Source: Arachnopeziza araneosa (Eukaryota; Ascomycota; Leotiomycetes; Helotiales; Arachnopezizaceae). Taken from it: a stretch of 64,000 nt of DNA. Each line of letters opens with the position of its first letter. Within the stretch, counting starts at the first letter, position 1. Under the pieces are notes generated by a model. The model was not told the origin of the DNA, did not search any database, and worked only from the letters and a program-made list of their open reading frames with translations. The position numbers and the translations under genes were made by a program. Below, piece after piece: positions 33,547 to 44,241 of this stretch. The stretch spans positions 124,001-188,000 of the forward strand of contig QYAI01000046.1 of NCBI GenBank assembly GCA_003988855.1, written 5' to 3'.

Positions 33547-35619
33547 CTATGCTGAAGCAAATCTACTCTTAGCTCTAAGTACTTTTCCGTAGCGGAAGAA
33601 AAGGTAACTGTGTGATGGTCAGTGCTATTCCAGAGTTGGATGATTAGAGGCTACTCACGGGAAAGGAACCATGGCCAAGGCAAGAAAGCCCAAAAGACTT
33701 GAAGCCCATTGAAAGCCGAGTTTATTATACACTAACATGCGTCAGTCTACAACGGGATTGATACGGACAAAGAGGTGTTACTTTGATCTCCAAAAAGAGG
33801 GAATGCACCAGCAAACATACAACGCACGAAAACGTTGGCAGCAGTAGCGGATGCAGAATATTCTGGATACGCGTCGACCAAAAAGGTGAGGATTCCGGTG
33901 AAGACGAGAAACACTCTAGTGTTGTTAGAGCTGTGTGACACTGAGGAAAGAAGAAGGGAACTCACCCAGCCATGAAAAATACACTGCCAATTATCGGAAC
34001 GATCCAGTGAATTGATGAATATGTCGTCCATCCAAACCAAAATAATCCTATCGGGACCAGAAAGCTCCCCGCAATTGCTGGAGGAAGGCGAAATTCAGGA
34101 TCCGGCCTCCCTGGCGCATCAAGTTTACCAGCCGCTTTCCTGCTGTTAGCAACGAGACGTATATAATTCTTTTTCCACAATGGATTTATCAGGACGCCGC
34201 AAAAAATGCCGACCCATAGCCCAATGAATGATAGACCATTTTGATAGAGTTGAAATCCGTGATTGGTGGTAAATACCAATGGGAACGCACCGAAGAAGAG
34301 ATACAGGATGCCTAGGAGTAACGCAGAGTAGATACATAGAAGTGTGACCATTGGTTCCAGGAAGAGGAGTTGAAATGGCCGATACATTGAATGAACCACA
34401 GCGTTGGTGATAGATTTGTTGGCTATCGCTAATTCGGATGCGGAGTGATAATTGGAATTGTTGGTACTTTTACGGACTGAGGCAGCTTTTCGAGCAAGAA
34501 GTACTGGATGATAGGTTTCAGGAGTAAGTATGAGGGCAATAAGCATGATTCCTATCCATATTAATAGAACGTAGAACGTCCAGCGCCTTTATAAAACGTT
34601 AGTGGTTAATTTGAAGTACAAGAGAGTATCTCACCATGAAGCAAATTGGCAAATGAAGCCTCCGATAAGAGGGCCTAGAATTGGTCCTAGGAAGGGAGAC
34701 ACTGTGTAAAACAGCATCGGCACTTGAATTTCAGCACCAATGAACAAATCAGAAACTGTGCCAGCAGCGACGCTGAGAAATGCTATCAATGTTTTAGTAA
34801 AGGTTTCAGCGGATATTGATAGGTTATGTAAGAAATGGAGCCGATTATAGTGGATGGTTCAGGACAGCCTTCCTCGCATTACCAGAGTAAGAGAGTGTAT
34901 GCATACCACTGCCAGACATTCCTGCGAAAAATCTTCCCACAATCATCGTTTGAATATTCTGTGCCACAGCGGATGGGATAGTCCATATCAAGAACAAAAC
35001 GATTGAGACTAGGTAGATTGGTCTCCTCCCATAGAACTGAAGGATATTAGCCATATAAAAAATAAAGGAAGGATCATATTTACTTCTGATAGTGGAGCAA
35101 CTGCCATCGGTCCAATCTAGATAAACGGAGATTAGCATGCTGTACGTCCAAGAACATGATTCGGATTCGTGAACATCGCCTTTCAATCTCAGAGGTTGAG
35201 AATGAAAATTCATGGAATTTTCCTATTCTTGCTAATCACTTACTGCAAGTCCAACAACGAAGAGAGAAAGTCCTAGGGTTGTAACTTCTCGCGAACAGTG
35301 AAACTCTTCCATTAACTGATCATATGTAGAGCTGTAGATCGAAGAAGTACAAGTTCTAGGGATTACGAATTAGCAAAGGACCTCATCGACAAGACCGCAC
35401 ATACACTGCTAGTGAACCTATAGAGACGATGAATACATAGACCCATTTTCGCACCACTGAGAAGTTATATGGGGAGAGCGGATCGTTGTCATCCCATTTA
35501 ACAAGAAAATCGTTTACTGGCAGAGGTTGGCTCTCTTGCTTCTCTTCGTCGGACCCGGAAGGAGGCTTGGTAATCATGATGTTTGAAGACAACGATGAGG
35601 AATCCACAGAAGAAGTCAT
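33547..35619 (-). CDS. MFS transporter, DHA1 (polyamine/multidrug:H+ antiporter) type
   Basis: Plasma-membrane antiporter family. Nine exons read by eye: 35405..35619, 35244..35355, 35084..35116 (33 nt), 34907..35036, 34635..34782, 33966..34586, 33782..33915, 33659..33731, 33547..33607. All phases close, giving 508 residues. Motifs reappear only after splicing: SSIYSSTYDQL in helix 1, GPMAVAPLSEFYGRRPIYL (motif A region between helices 2 and 3), GRFFAGMSGSAFLSVAAGTVSDLF, FYTVSPFLGPILGPLIGG and LTPETYHPVLLARKA. The N-terminal tail of about 60 residues is hydrophilic and Ser/Glu-rich. It has far more introns than its neighbours. Same strand as the Zn2Cys6 gene upstream, a common regulator-transporter pairing. 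Confidence 0.9.
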
Positions 35620-36300
35620 GTTGCAATATGAGTGAAGAATTCCTATGTTCAGATAGAGCGTTAAGACTTATTCATTGACGGTGATGGATACGGGATAACA
35701 GAAATGGAATCCTCTGCAGGGATTAAGTGCTCATCAACAAAAAAGAGCTATTTGCGAGTGATGTCCCCTTCCTGATATATAAAGTCTGCTGCCGTCGCTG
35801 ACAGGGTAGGGTTAGTCAATCAGTTGTTGACAATATTTCCCAATGACACAATGAAGTGCCCCACGTTGGTGCTCAAGAAGGATGGGAATTGCCAAGCAGT
35901 CCGAGAATTGGCAATGAGAAGGCTGCAAAGCAATTAATCAGCGCGGAATTGACTCTTTCGTTTATCTTAACTCCGCTTATGGAGGGGGCAAAAGCGATTT
36001 TGATAGACGGCCCGCGCGTTCCGAGCGTACCTCGCGAACCGAGCCACGGACAAAATGTAGGAGCGCTACCCTTGTAAAAGTTTAGCGGAGTATATCTGTG
36101 CTGGTTTTAGCCTGGAAACTATTTTTTAAGGGGATGATTTATTGGACCTAAAGTCATGAGAATATATCTGTGCCTGTGATCGCCGGGCCAGGCTAGGTTC
36201 GCTCAAGAGCCACAGTTCTTGAGAGTAAGAGTCCTTGAGAGAGCAAAACCAAGACCTACAAGGTTTCTAACGAGAAGATCTACTGTTCTATAGTCTCAGT
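35620..36300. other. Intergenic between Zn2Cys6 regulator and MFS transporter
   Basis: This 681-nt stretch has no gene. It should contain the transporter promoter. The segment 36000-36060 is locally richer in CpG (gcccgcgcgttccgagcg), but no perfect CGG-N-CCG pair of known spacing stands out. Confidence 0.4.
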
Positions 36301-38112
36301 TTAAAGTCCAAATATGTTTGGAACATTTTGGACGTTGAATCTAGCGTCACCAAGCTCTCCTTGACCATCAGTCAGTCCCATTTCGTAGCTTTGAAAATCA
36401 AGGAAATCGGAGAATCCTATATCGCCACCATCTGCGGGCCATTGGTAAACCAGTCCAGTCGAAGCTGTCTCTGGAGTGTCAGGTAATCCACCCAACATTT
36501 CGAGGCCATGATCTAGGGCTGTAAGCTCCTTTCTCCGCCGTTCTTGAAGAGCCTTTGTAAGAGCATGGGCTGTGTTAAGAGCTTCCCTGGATAAATGAGA
36601 GTCGTAGGCTGCAACAGTGTTTTTGAGTGTTTCAAGTGCCAATGGAATCATGGCCAAGCTTTCAGGAGTCCCTAATGCGAGGAGGACACAGACACTATGA
36701 AAAGGAACTCCGACGATATTCCACCATGGGTGCTTCAGATTACATAGAAACTTCACTCCATCTAGACCTACTCGAATCACCTCTAATAAAGTTGATACAA
36801 GGGTGTCTGGTAGTATCATATTCGTGATTCGAAGCATCCGGTAAATGCAGAAGCAAGCGTCGACTCTAAGAAGTCCGAGAAAAGGGGACTTGGTAGATAG
36901 TGTCATTGCACCTCTTAGTGCCTCGAGCATATCTGAAGCGCTGGAAGGCTTTTGGTTTGGGGGTACCGACGATAAGATTGAAACTGTTTCTGCCGTCAGA
37001 TCTCCGGCTCTGGGTTGCAGAGCAACACGGCTAATCGAGTCTATATGCACGCGAGTTCGTCCATACTCTGAGCTCAGAAACCGGTTGAGGGAAATTGCAA
37101 CCCAGAATACCCTCCTCCTCAAATCCCTTTCTAGTACGCTAACCTCCCGAGAAGACTCTTGCCTCATTCCTATCTCACATAGTTCGCGATGGAGACCGAC
37201 GCTTTCCGCGATATGTACTGCAGTACAAGAAGCCGTCCACGACAGGTGGGGCCTCGTAGTCAAACGCAAATAGATAGTTCTCAATATCCACGCCGAAACA
37301 TGTTTGAAAGATAACAGCCCGGGGGCGTGAGCGACGCTGAGATCCAACAAAAGTCGTCCCTGCTCTACTATCTGATTCTCGATTGGTGAAGAGGCTGCTC
37401 CTGAAAAGTACGACCCCAGTGCGAGAACACCACAGACGCAAGCTTCAAAATCTGTAATTTGTTTCTTGCCAGGCCAATACTCCTGGAGTTTGAATAAGAA
37501 CAAATCCTGATCCAGAATTCCAAACATCGGGTGCACCTCGTTGAAGTAAACGTCTATCAGCGGTTTCATTTCTGCTAGAGATAAGACGGTACATATACTG
37601 GCTGGTGGTGCTATCTTGGGCTCCGGCCGGGTCGCAGCGTTCCAACCAAACGACTGTAATCGAGGGGGTTTTGATAGTCCAAGAGACATTCCAACACTTC
37701 TTGGCATGGCAATGGCGCTATGAGCACTTGTGAATCTTGTCTTCCATGGTAAGAGAAGAAAGTGGTCGCCCTCTGAATCTTGGATCAACGTCTCCGAGGC
37801 GATATAGGGAGGAACCTCATCTTTTTCTGCCAGCGTTTCATCTGGTGGCCGACTATCGGATACTTTAGATATAGATCTGAATGAATGTGGGACCACCAGA
37901 CTTGGACGTGATCCAGATGTTTGCTTAGAGCTGTAGAGGCACTCATAATTATATCCTGTACAGATATTGCACGGCAGCTCTCCATCGCATTTGACCTTGC
38001 GCTTCCTGCATGGATCACAAGCTCGCGAGCTCCTCTGACGAATCTTTGCTTCTTGTGGATGACGCCGTGGAGGCATAGCGTGAAAAATGGGATCGGAAAT
38101 CTCAAGACCCAA
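36301..38112 (-). CDS. Zn2Cys6 fungal-type transcription factor
   Basis: Single exon, 603 residues. The binuclear zinc cluster uses Cys32, Cys35, Cys42, Cys48, Cys51 and Cys58 (CDPCRKRKVKCDGELPCNIC). The middle has the fungal-specific regulatory domain: YFNEVHPMFGILDQDLF, AWILRTIYLRLT and LERDLRRRVFWVAISLNRFLSSEYGR. The C-terminal tail is acidic and rich in Asp/Phe, as in activation domains. A second ATG in frame at 38076 (MPPRRHPQ) is an alternative start and is a typical beginning for the class. The TATA-like tract at 38150-38162 lies 38-50 nt before the first ATG, which slightly favours the second. It sits upstream of the MFS gene on the same strand and may control it; that is inference. 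Confidence 0.92.
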   Translation of the reverse strand: MGLEISDPIFHAMPPRRHPQEAKIRQRSSRACDPCRKRKVKCDGELPCNICTGYNYECLYSSKQTSGSRPSLVVPHSFRSISKVSDSRPPDETLAEKDEVPPYIASETLIQDSEGDHFLLLPWKTRFTSAHSAIAMPRSVGMSLGLSKPPRLQSFGWNAATRPEPKIAPPASICTVLSLAEMKPLIDVYFNEVHPMFGILDQDLFLFKLQEYWPGKKQITDFEACVCGVLALGSYFSGAASSPIENQIVEQGRLLLDLSVAHAPGLLSFKHVSAWILRTIYLRLTTRPHLSWTASCTAVHIAESVGLHRELCEIGMRQESSREVSVLERDLRRRVFWVAISLNRFLSSEYGRTRVHIDSISRVALQPRAGDLTAETVSILSSVPPNQKPSSASDMLEALRGAMTLSTKSPFLGLLRVDACFCIYRMLRITNMILPDTLVSTLLEVIRVGLDGVKFLCNLKHPWWNIVGVPFHSVCVLLALGTPESLAMIPLALETLKNTVAAYDSHLSREALNTAHALTKALQERRRKELTALDHGLEMLGGLPDTPETASTGLVYQWPADGGDIGFSDFLDFQSYEMGLTDGQGELGDARFNVQNVPNIFGL

Positions 38113-39081
38113 GCAAAATCGAGGTTGCCTAAGAAAAAGTCGCCACGTGATATATATATATAAAACAGAATCCTTCAGTAGCTAAACAATCTTCAGGCTG
38201 GTCTACTGTTGTGTCTTCATTTCTCAAGCTGGTGTAGAAATGGACTGTGAGGGTACCAGTAGCTCAATGCTGCTATTGCGTTTTGCACTGTTCGACTTTC
38301 CGACCCGGGTCGTGGATTCGGTTATCAGCCTTGCAGAATTCCCACCTCCAAAGAACCTAAACAGAAGCCCTTGTCTTCAATCGCTTACTCCCCGAGAACA
38401 CTCCAGGAACGTCATCTACCCTCATCTTACACATACTGTACCTACGCAAACATTGCATGATAATCGAGACTACCCCGACAACAATATTTCAACTCGGCTT
38501 ATTTAGTAGTGTAGCTTCAGATGAGCTTGCTATGAAGTAACACGTAGAAATGATGTAGCACATGGATTGGCAGCTCTGAGATCTCTGCTTCGGGGTCACC
38601 GAGGTTTTAGAGAACCTGCACTTGCATGAGCAGTGGATTGGGAGCCCGACACGTGACATGCGAATTTCGATAACATCAAGTAAGACATGAATTCAGAAAA
38701 GTAAATACAGGCGATTAGTACGACTAGCTTGCTACATTGAAACGTGAATGAGCGGTGATGAGCGACGATATGTTCTTCGTTGTGGTTTTCAACCTTTATC
38801 CGATCGACAAGCGAGAGACTCCTCAACGTCACAAAAGCTTGAAACCCATAGTCATATATATCAAGGCGGCATGGTCAAGACATCGAGTGGAGAGATCTAT
38901 TTTTAGTTTTATTTTGACCACATTACCGCTCAAATGCTTCTATGCATGAATCTAATGCCTCTAGAACAATAACAGTAATGTACAGTCTATCTCTATAATC
39001 TATCCCCTTATATGCAAGCTCCCAGATATAATCACTCACTTCCCAAATAATCTCCTTCGAACAGAATCCCTTGTATAACAT
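38113..39081. other. Intergenic, no gene seen
   Basis: This 969-nt stretch contains the Zn2Cys6 gene promoter and the ATP9 3' UTR. CACGTG motifs are at 38144-38149 and 38650-38655. The short ORFs here show no family features. Confidence 0.45.
38144..38162 (-). promoter_or_regulatory. CACGTG plus TA-dinucleotide tract upstream of the Zn2Cys6 gene
   Basis: CACGTG (38144-38149) is followed directly by an alternating TA tract ending at about 38162, just upstream of the minus-strand start. It could act as an E-box and TATA element. The assignment is inference. Confidence 0.35.
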
Positions 39082-39620
39082 TTACACGTACTTGCACATC
39101 ATGGCCACCATGAGATCGAACAGACCGATAGCCTCGACGAAAGCGAATCCAAGAATGGCGTATGAGAAGAGTTGACCACGCATGCTAGGATTGCGGGCAA
39201 CGGCGGTCAAGAGAGCAGCGAAAACCATACCGATACCAATACCGGCACCTCCGAGACCAATGGCCGCGGAACCCATGCCAAGGTTCTGGGAGACCTGGAC
39301 CATGGCGGTAGCGATTTCAGAAGAGAAGGCACGGGTTGCCTGCTTGCCCATCATGTTGCGGGTGGTAGCAGAGAGAATCTGAGAAGCTTGTTGGCGCTTG
39401 ATGGTGTTGAAGGCATTGTTGCGGGTGACAGCTAGACCAGTTGTTAATATTTGGAGCGATATATGTAATTGAGCTTGGGGAAGGTCTGAAATTTGGGGTA
39501 AGTACCTGAGAAAGCTCTTGTGGGAGCCTTGACAGAGCTTCTGAGGATAGGACGGGCAACCTTGGCTGAAGTTGAAGCCATCATGGAGGCCATCTTGGGG
39601 GCGAAGACACGAGCAGCCAT
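39082..39620 (-). CDS. atp9: ATP synthase subunit c, mitochondrial precursor (nuclear ATP9)
   Basis: Proteolipid of the F0 c-ring in the mitochondrial inner membrane. Exons 39506..39620 and 39082..39431 give 154 residues. The first 75 or so residues are a basic presequence rich in Arg, Ser and Ala (VARPILRSSVKAPTRAFS, TTRNMMGKQATRAFSS). The mature protein has two membrane helices: GSAAIGLGGAGIGIGMVFAAL, then the polar loop ARNPSMRGQL, then ILGFAFVEAIGLFDLMVAMM with the proton-carrying Glu138. The intron sits within the presequence. The frame is a standard nuclear-encoded filamentous fungal ATP9. Confidence 0.97.
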
Positions 39621-40321
39621 TGTATAAGAGGGTGTGAGGGTGGTGAGAGGAGATGATTGGAAGATGAGAAAGTCTGGAGAAAAGAATGAGGGGAGAGGTA
39701 GAAGCTCGAAGGGCTGATACTTTCTAGAGTACAAAAGAGAGGATGGGAGGAAGAAATTTTCTTGAGAAAGGAGTCCTCCTGCTCGGTTGATCTCGGGCAA
39801 GGTGCACTTCCCACCAGTTGATCTGAGAACATTCCCTCTTTGGAACTAGGGAGGAAGCTTCCCTTGCCTTGAGACACCTCCGGAAGCTTCCCATCCAGTC
39901 CCCAATATCGAATCGTGGCTGTCGGACACAAGGCGATCTGTCGGTTGCCGGGGTCCAGCAGAGAGAGATAAATTACGCAGGGCTGCCACCATTATGAGGC
40001 TCCCCAATTTTCTCTCCGATCCAATGACGTGCCACACGAGCTTCTCTACCGGGCCGGCTCTTATCCAAAGTGGAAGTCGAGATCAGGAAAGATGCTCAAG
40101 GACACTCGAAGCGCAACACAGTCGTGTCCCATCATGAATAAGTCTCTTGTCAAAAATGAAAAGATGAAAAAAAAAACCGAAAAAAAAATAAACATGAAAA
40201 GGGATGCCATAACAACAGATTCTTTCACCCCTGAGGTAAGCCATTTCCAATGTCAGACAGCAGCACAACGAGATCGGGAGAACACGGACATGGGACAGTT
40301 GGAAAAACTTTTCCCTGGCGA

Positions 40322-40345
40322 GCTGGCTGGCTGGCTGGCTGGCTG
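40322..40345 (+). repeat. (CTGG)n microsatellite
   Basis: Six uninterrupted CTGG units, starting within agctggctgg and ending at ggctgcg. Confidence 0.85.
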
Positions 40346-40780
40346 GCTGCGTGGGCTCGTTCCCGGCGGTCTGGCGTCGGCTGCACGCGAGCCTGGTCAA
40401 CAGTCCTGTCCTGTACGGCGGCTCTAAAATCAACGACCAAAGAGAAGTGAAATGGACAGATTGGGGGTCAACACGATCATGGGGGTCAATAAGCACGACG
40501 ACGACGAGAGTGGGTAAAGGACGGCGCTCAACAAAAGAACACGTTGACGGGTTCCCGTGAACAGCAGACGCACCTGGGGCGGGTGGGAATTCCTTCTGTC
40601 CCCGTTGAGAGTGGGTGCTCGAGTAATGCGACAGGAAGAGGGTCGGAATCAGTGAATCACTGGATATCAAAGGGGGAGAGCAGAGATTGACTGATCGAGG
40701 TTGGAAGGCAGTTCAGGGATGGGTCAGCCGCAAGCCCTGGGCGTGTGGAACCGCGCTACTGCTGGATTGCGCCAGTGCGG

Positions 40781-40818
40781 CCTGACCCTGACCCTGATCC
40801 TGATCCTGATCCTGATCC
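40781..40818 (+). repeat. (CCTGAY)n tandem repeat
   Basis: Six copies of a CCTGAC/CCTGAT hexamer; the first two carry C and the remaining ones T at the last base, indicating stepwise expansion. Confidence 0.85.
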
Positions 40819-41065
40819 ACCACATCCACCGTGTCCGTATCCTCCCGAACCTGTTACGCTTTAGGAGATGAAGCTCCCCCTGGTAAAAAAAAAAATAAAA
40901 AAATTCTTTCACTGCTCGCAAAAACCATCCAAGGGGGGAGGAAACATATGCGAGTTTCATATCGATCAATTGGCTAGAATACAAGCACAAAGAAGCTATC
41001 ATAGCTGTCAGATGTGAATTCTCCGGAGCTCGACAGAACCTGAGCTTCCAGCCTTCTCCTGACCT

Positions 41066-41084
41066 GGAGCTTGAGCTTGAGCTT
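41066..41084 (+). repeat. (GAGCTT)n tandem repeat
   Basis: Three copies of GAGCTT followed by a degenerate fourth (GGGCTA). Confidence 0.7.
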
Positions 41085-41401
41085 GGGCTAGAAAATCCAA
41101 AAAGTGGCCCCGAGAGAAAATGGTGGACCCCCGTATCTTCCCAGCTGTATGGCCTCAATATTGGCGTCGCAGCCCAGTCGACTCTATCGCAGGACTGTGG
41201 GAAAGAAAAAGGAGCGACCTTGCGAGATCATGTGACCCACCTGATCTTCTCGTTTTCTGGTCTGCCTGCATCTGTATAAAGCCACCAACGATTCTGCGAT
41301 CAGACACTAAATTTCACTTCGTGTCACTGCTGTCCACAATGCAAAAGACGAGGAATAAGTGGCTTTCATTAAAATACATCTCACTCATATGCTAGCTTCA
41401 A

Positions 41402-43840
41402 TTAAACATGGTCATCAGCAGCAACACTCTCATAAGTCGCATCTCCACCTCGTCTCCTCGTTGTCATCAGTCGAGGGCTCTCATACATGCTCGTGTAGTC
41501 AACAACTTGGCCTGCAAGCATCGCAGATCCATTTTCTCTCCTCCCGAACAAAGGTGCCGGGTCGCACCAGAAATCTTTGCAATTTCCGATGCAGCCAGCC
41601 GAGAATGGGTTTCGATTATGTCGATGTCGAGACTTGCCACCTTCGACACTCCCTATGGCTGTTTCAACAAACGTGTCGACCCCAAGAATCTTCTTCCACT
41701 GAGCAAAGCACCCGGCCTTGTGGTGGTGATGATGTCCATGGGCGGAAGGTAATGCAGGATCGGGGCCTAAACCTGTATTCCCGATCTGAGCTCCTGCTCT
41801 TGAAGTCGTCCCTGTAGTGAGTGCTGAAGTGATTGCCTCAGATGCTTTGCTTCCGTGCGAATGATTTGCTCCTTTCATGTTTTCCCATGTTGTCATCGCT
41901 CTGGATATTTGAACCAATTGGACAAACATTAACATGGTGACCCATGTTAGCTGCAACATTGCCCAGATGACCAAAACCAAAGTGTAAGGATCAGAATTGA
42001 CAACTTTGCAAAGAGGTTCCTGCAGAATATTACATTCGGAACTGATCCCATCCTTGCTAGCCATTGCCTCGAAATCTATCCATATAAGCAGATGAGCCAA
42101 TGAAGAGAGGAAGTTCTTACATCCAATTGCCAAACGGACGATAAAGACGATGCCTATCTCGAGAGTGACCAAATATAGAAAGAAGTGGCGATGGTTATTG
42201 ACACCAATGCAGTTATATACCCATGGGCAATGGCTAAATACACATCAACAAAAGTCACGAGAGGATTGGTTATACTTGCTGGTCATGTTTGGCTACACAT
42301 CGATTACAACGTTTACAGTGTTTGCTCCGGAGTGGTTGTCTGACCATGCAGTGAACACAGAAGTTCTCTTCGTCATATTTCCACTCAGCTAGGAGCTCTT
42401 CTATGACAGCTTTTTGTTGACTAAGACCACCGAGTTTTGGTACAAATCCGGGCTCGAATATCATGGTGCAAGTATAGAAATATGCGCAGAGGCTATACGA
42501 CACAGCAAACATGAGGTTGCTGAATGGATAAGAGGACAAAGTACCTGAAAAGGTTAGATTATAAATCCAGAGACGGGAATCACTGACCTGGAAGAATAGT
42601 GGTGAACCAATTCAACCCAACCCAAAAAAGAGTTGCTGCGAAAATTCCCGCTAGCCAAGGCTACTCAATCAGCTCAGACCCATCATCACAAACCATCGGG
42701 GACTTACTGTCTTGTGCATGTGTCGCATATCAGAGGGGGCGTACTCCATCACTTGCTGCGCAAACCATTGTAAACCATATCCAGCGAGTAGAGCGAGTGG
42801 AATGCCTGCGAAAACTACCATATGGCTCGATATCATAATCATGACCCAAATGATCAAGAAAGGCCATAGGAAGAAGAACTTATTCATGAATCCTCGTTTG
42901 TCCTTCATCAACCACGAAGACATCGGAAACTCGACTGTCTCTGGTTTCGCATCCTCATCATAACCACATTCTTTCAATGCTCGATGCCACATCCTTTCAG
43001 TTTTCATTTCTTCTGCGGTGATGGCCGGCGTTTTGCCCGTAGCGGTTTTTGCGAATCGATCGGCCCCATACTCGAGCAATTTCTGTATACATCCTTGGGA
43101 TCCTTTGACTAAAGCCCAGTGCAAAGCCGTAAATCCCGTCTCGTCCGTGGCATGAACATCTGCACCCCATCTCAAGAACAAATCTACGCAGGCTGGGAAT
43201 CCTTTGTAAGCCGCCCACATCAAAGACGTGTGGCCTTGCCTATCAGGAACATCAACATTGATATTCTGATGAAGAAGAAGGACTAGTAAGAAGATGTTGC
43301 CTTCAAATGTCGCAAGGTGAAGAATGTTGTAACCCTGAATATCCGTAACCAGAGGATCGGCGCCATGCTGTAGCAGGAGATTGACCGTATAATAGTGGCA
43401 TCTCTGGGCAGCCCACATTGCAGGAGTGGCTACTGATTCTCCTCCTTTCTTATTGACATCTGCACCATTCTCTAGAAGGAATTGACACATGGCATATTGA
43501 TTGTTAATAGCAGCCCACTGTCATAAAGTCAATTCTGATCCGGATAGATGGTTAGGACAAATACATGTAATGAGGTAATGCCTTCCCCGTCGCAATATGA
43601 GGAATCATACTTCTTGGTGTCGAAAAGCCTTTGGATTCCTTGAATATCACCCAGCCGGGCCAGCTGCATTATATCTTCATCGGGGCTGGACTCTGGTCCC
43701 GCAGGAAGAATATCAGATAACTCAACGTGGTCATCATCGCTGACCTTGGGCGCCGCCGCCGATGCTTTGCCATTTGGCATTATTGGGAGCTTGTTTTGCG
43801 CTGTTCCATTCGCAGATGTGGGGTTTGCAGCACTCGCCAT
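41402..43840 (-). CDS. AKR1: AKR1-type palmitoyltransferase (ankyrin repeats + DHHC)
   Basis: Attaches palmitate to cytosolic cysteines of proteins; multi-pass Golgi or endosomal membrane protein. Exons 43565..43840, 42708..43517, 42588..42660, 42280..42544, 42121..42233 and 41402..42075 give 736 residues. A disordered N-terminus precedes about six ankyrin repeats ([45 protein letters not shown] and others), then membrane helices, the Cys-rich domain [38 protein letters not shown] with DHHC at residues 474-477, and two more helices. The intron inside DHHC (42234..42279) has a GC donor (GCAAGT) and AG acceptor; no GT donor restores the motif. A His run (HGHHHHHK) occurs in the C-terminal tail. 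Confidence 0.95.
42234..42279 (-). other. GC-AG intron inside the AKR1 DHHC motif
   Basis: This 46-nt intron starts GCAAGT instead of GT and ends TTTAG. Splicing it out is the only way I found to rebuild KHDHHCPW; the unspliced frame reaches a stop codon after a few codons. Confidence 0.85.
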
Positions 43841-44241
43841 TCTGAGCTCTGGAGGTTGGTACTGTAAGTTGGAAGGCAGGAGCAAGGGATAAGCTATAGA
43901 AGTTGGATGTGTCGGAATCACAATCGCATCATGTCGCACGGTGATGATGTCCTATTTCTGTGAGATGCCAACGGGAAAATATGTTCATAGGCTTGGAAGT
44001 TGGAGCAGTGGTTGAATTTGTAAAGGAGTACGAGTAAACTGGCTTGCTGCGCACTTCTCGCGAGGCTGAGCCGTCATCAAAAGCAAACCTGGCAGGGGTC
44101 CGCTTCGGATTTAGGCCTAAATGAGCTGCCAACATAGGCCGAAGCCTTGCTCTTGTGCTGGACTTTATTTCTTCAGCCTTCGCGACGACGACCTGAAGCT
44201 GCACTGGTATCGACTGTTGAACAGTCATTTCGACATAAAAG
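43841..44241. promoter_or_regulatory. Divergent promoter region of AKR1 and SRP receptor beta
   Basis: A spacer of 401 nt. A minus-strand ORF (43929..44228) lies upstream of AKR1 and could be a leader ORF, but shows no family features. Confidence 0.45.

Larger units (their letters stand above)
39621..41401. other. Intergenic: ATP9 upstream region with microsatellites
   Basis: This 1.8-kb stretch lies between the ATP9 start and the AKR1 stop. It holds three short tandem repeats (separate entries), A-rich runs near 40163-40195 and 40888-40905, and a plus-strand TATAAA at 41275-41280 for which no downstream gene is evident. No gene is supported. Confidence 0.45.

Noticed and set aside
43929..44228. 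Minus-strand ORF upstream of AKR1
   Set aside because: No recognisable protein features; could be a leader ORF but not supportable.
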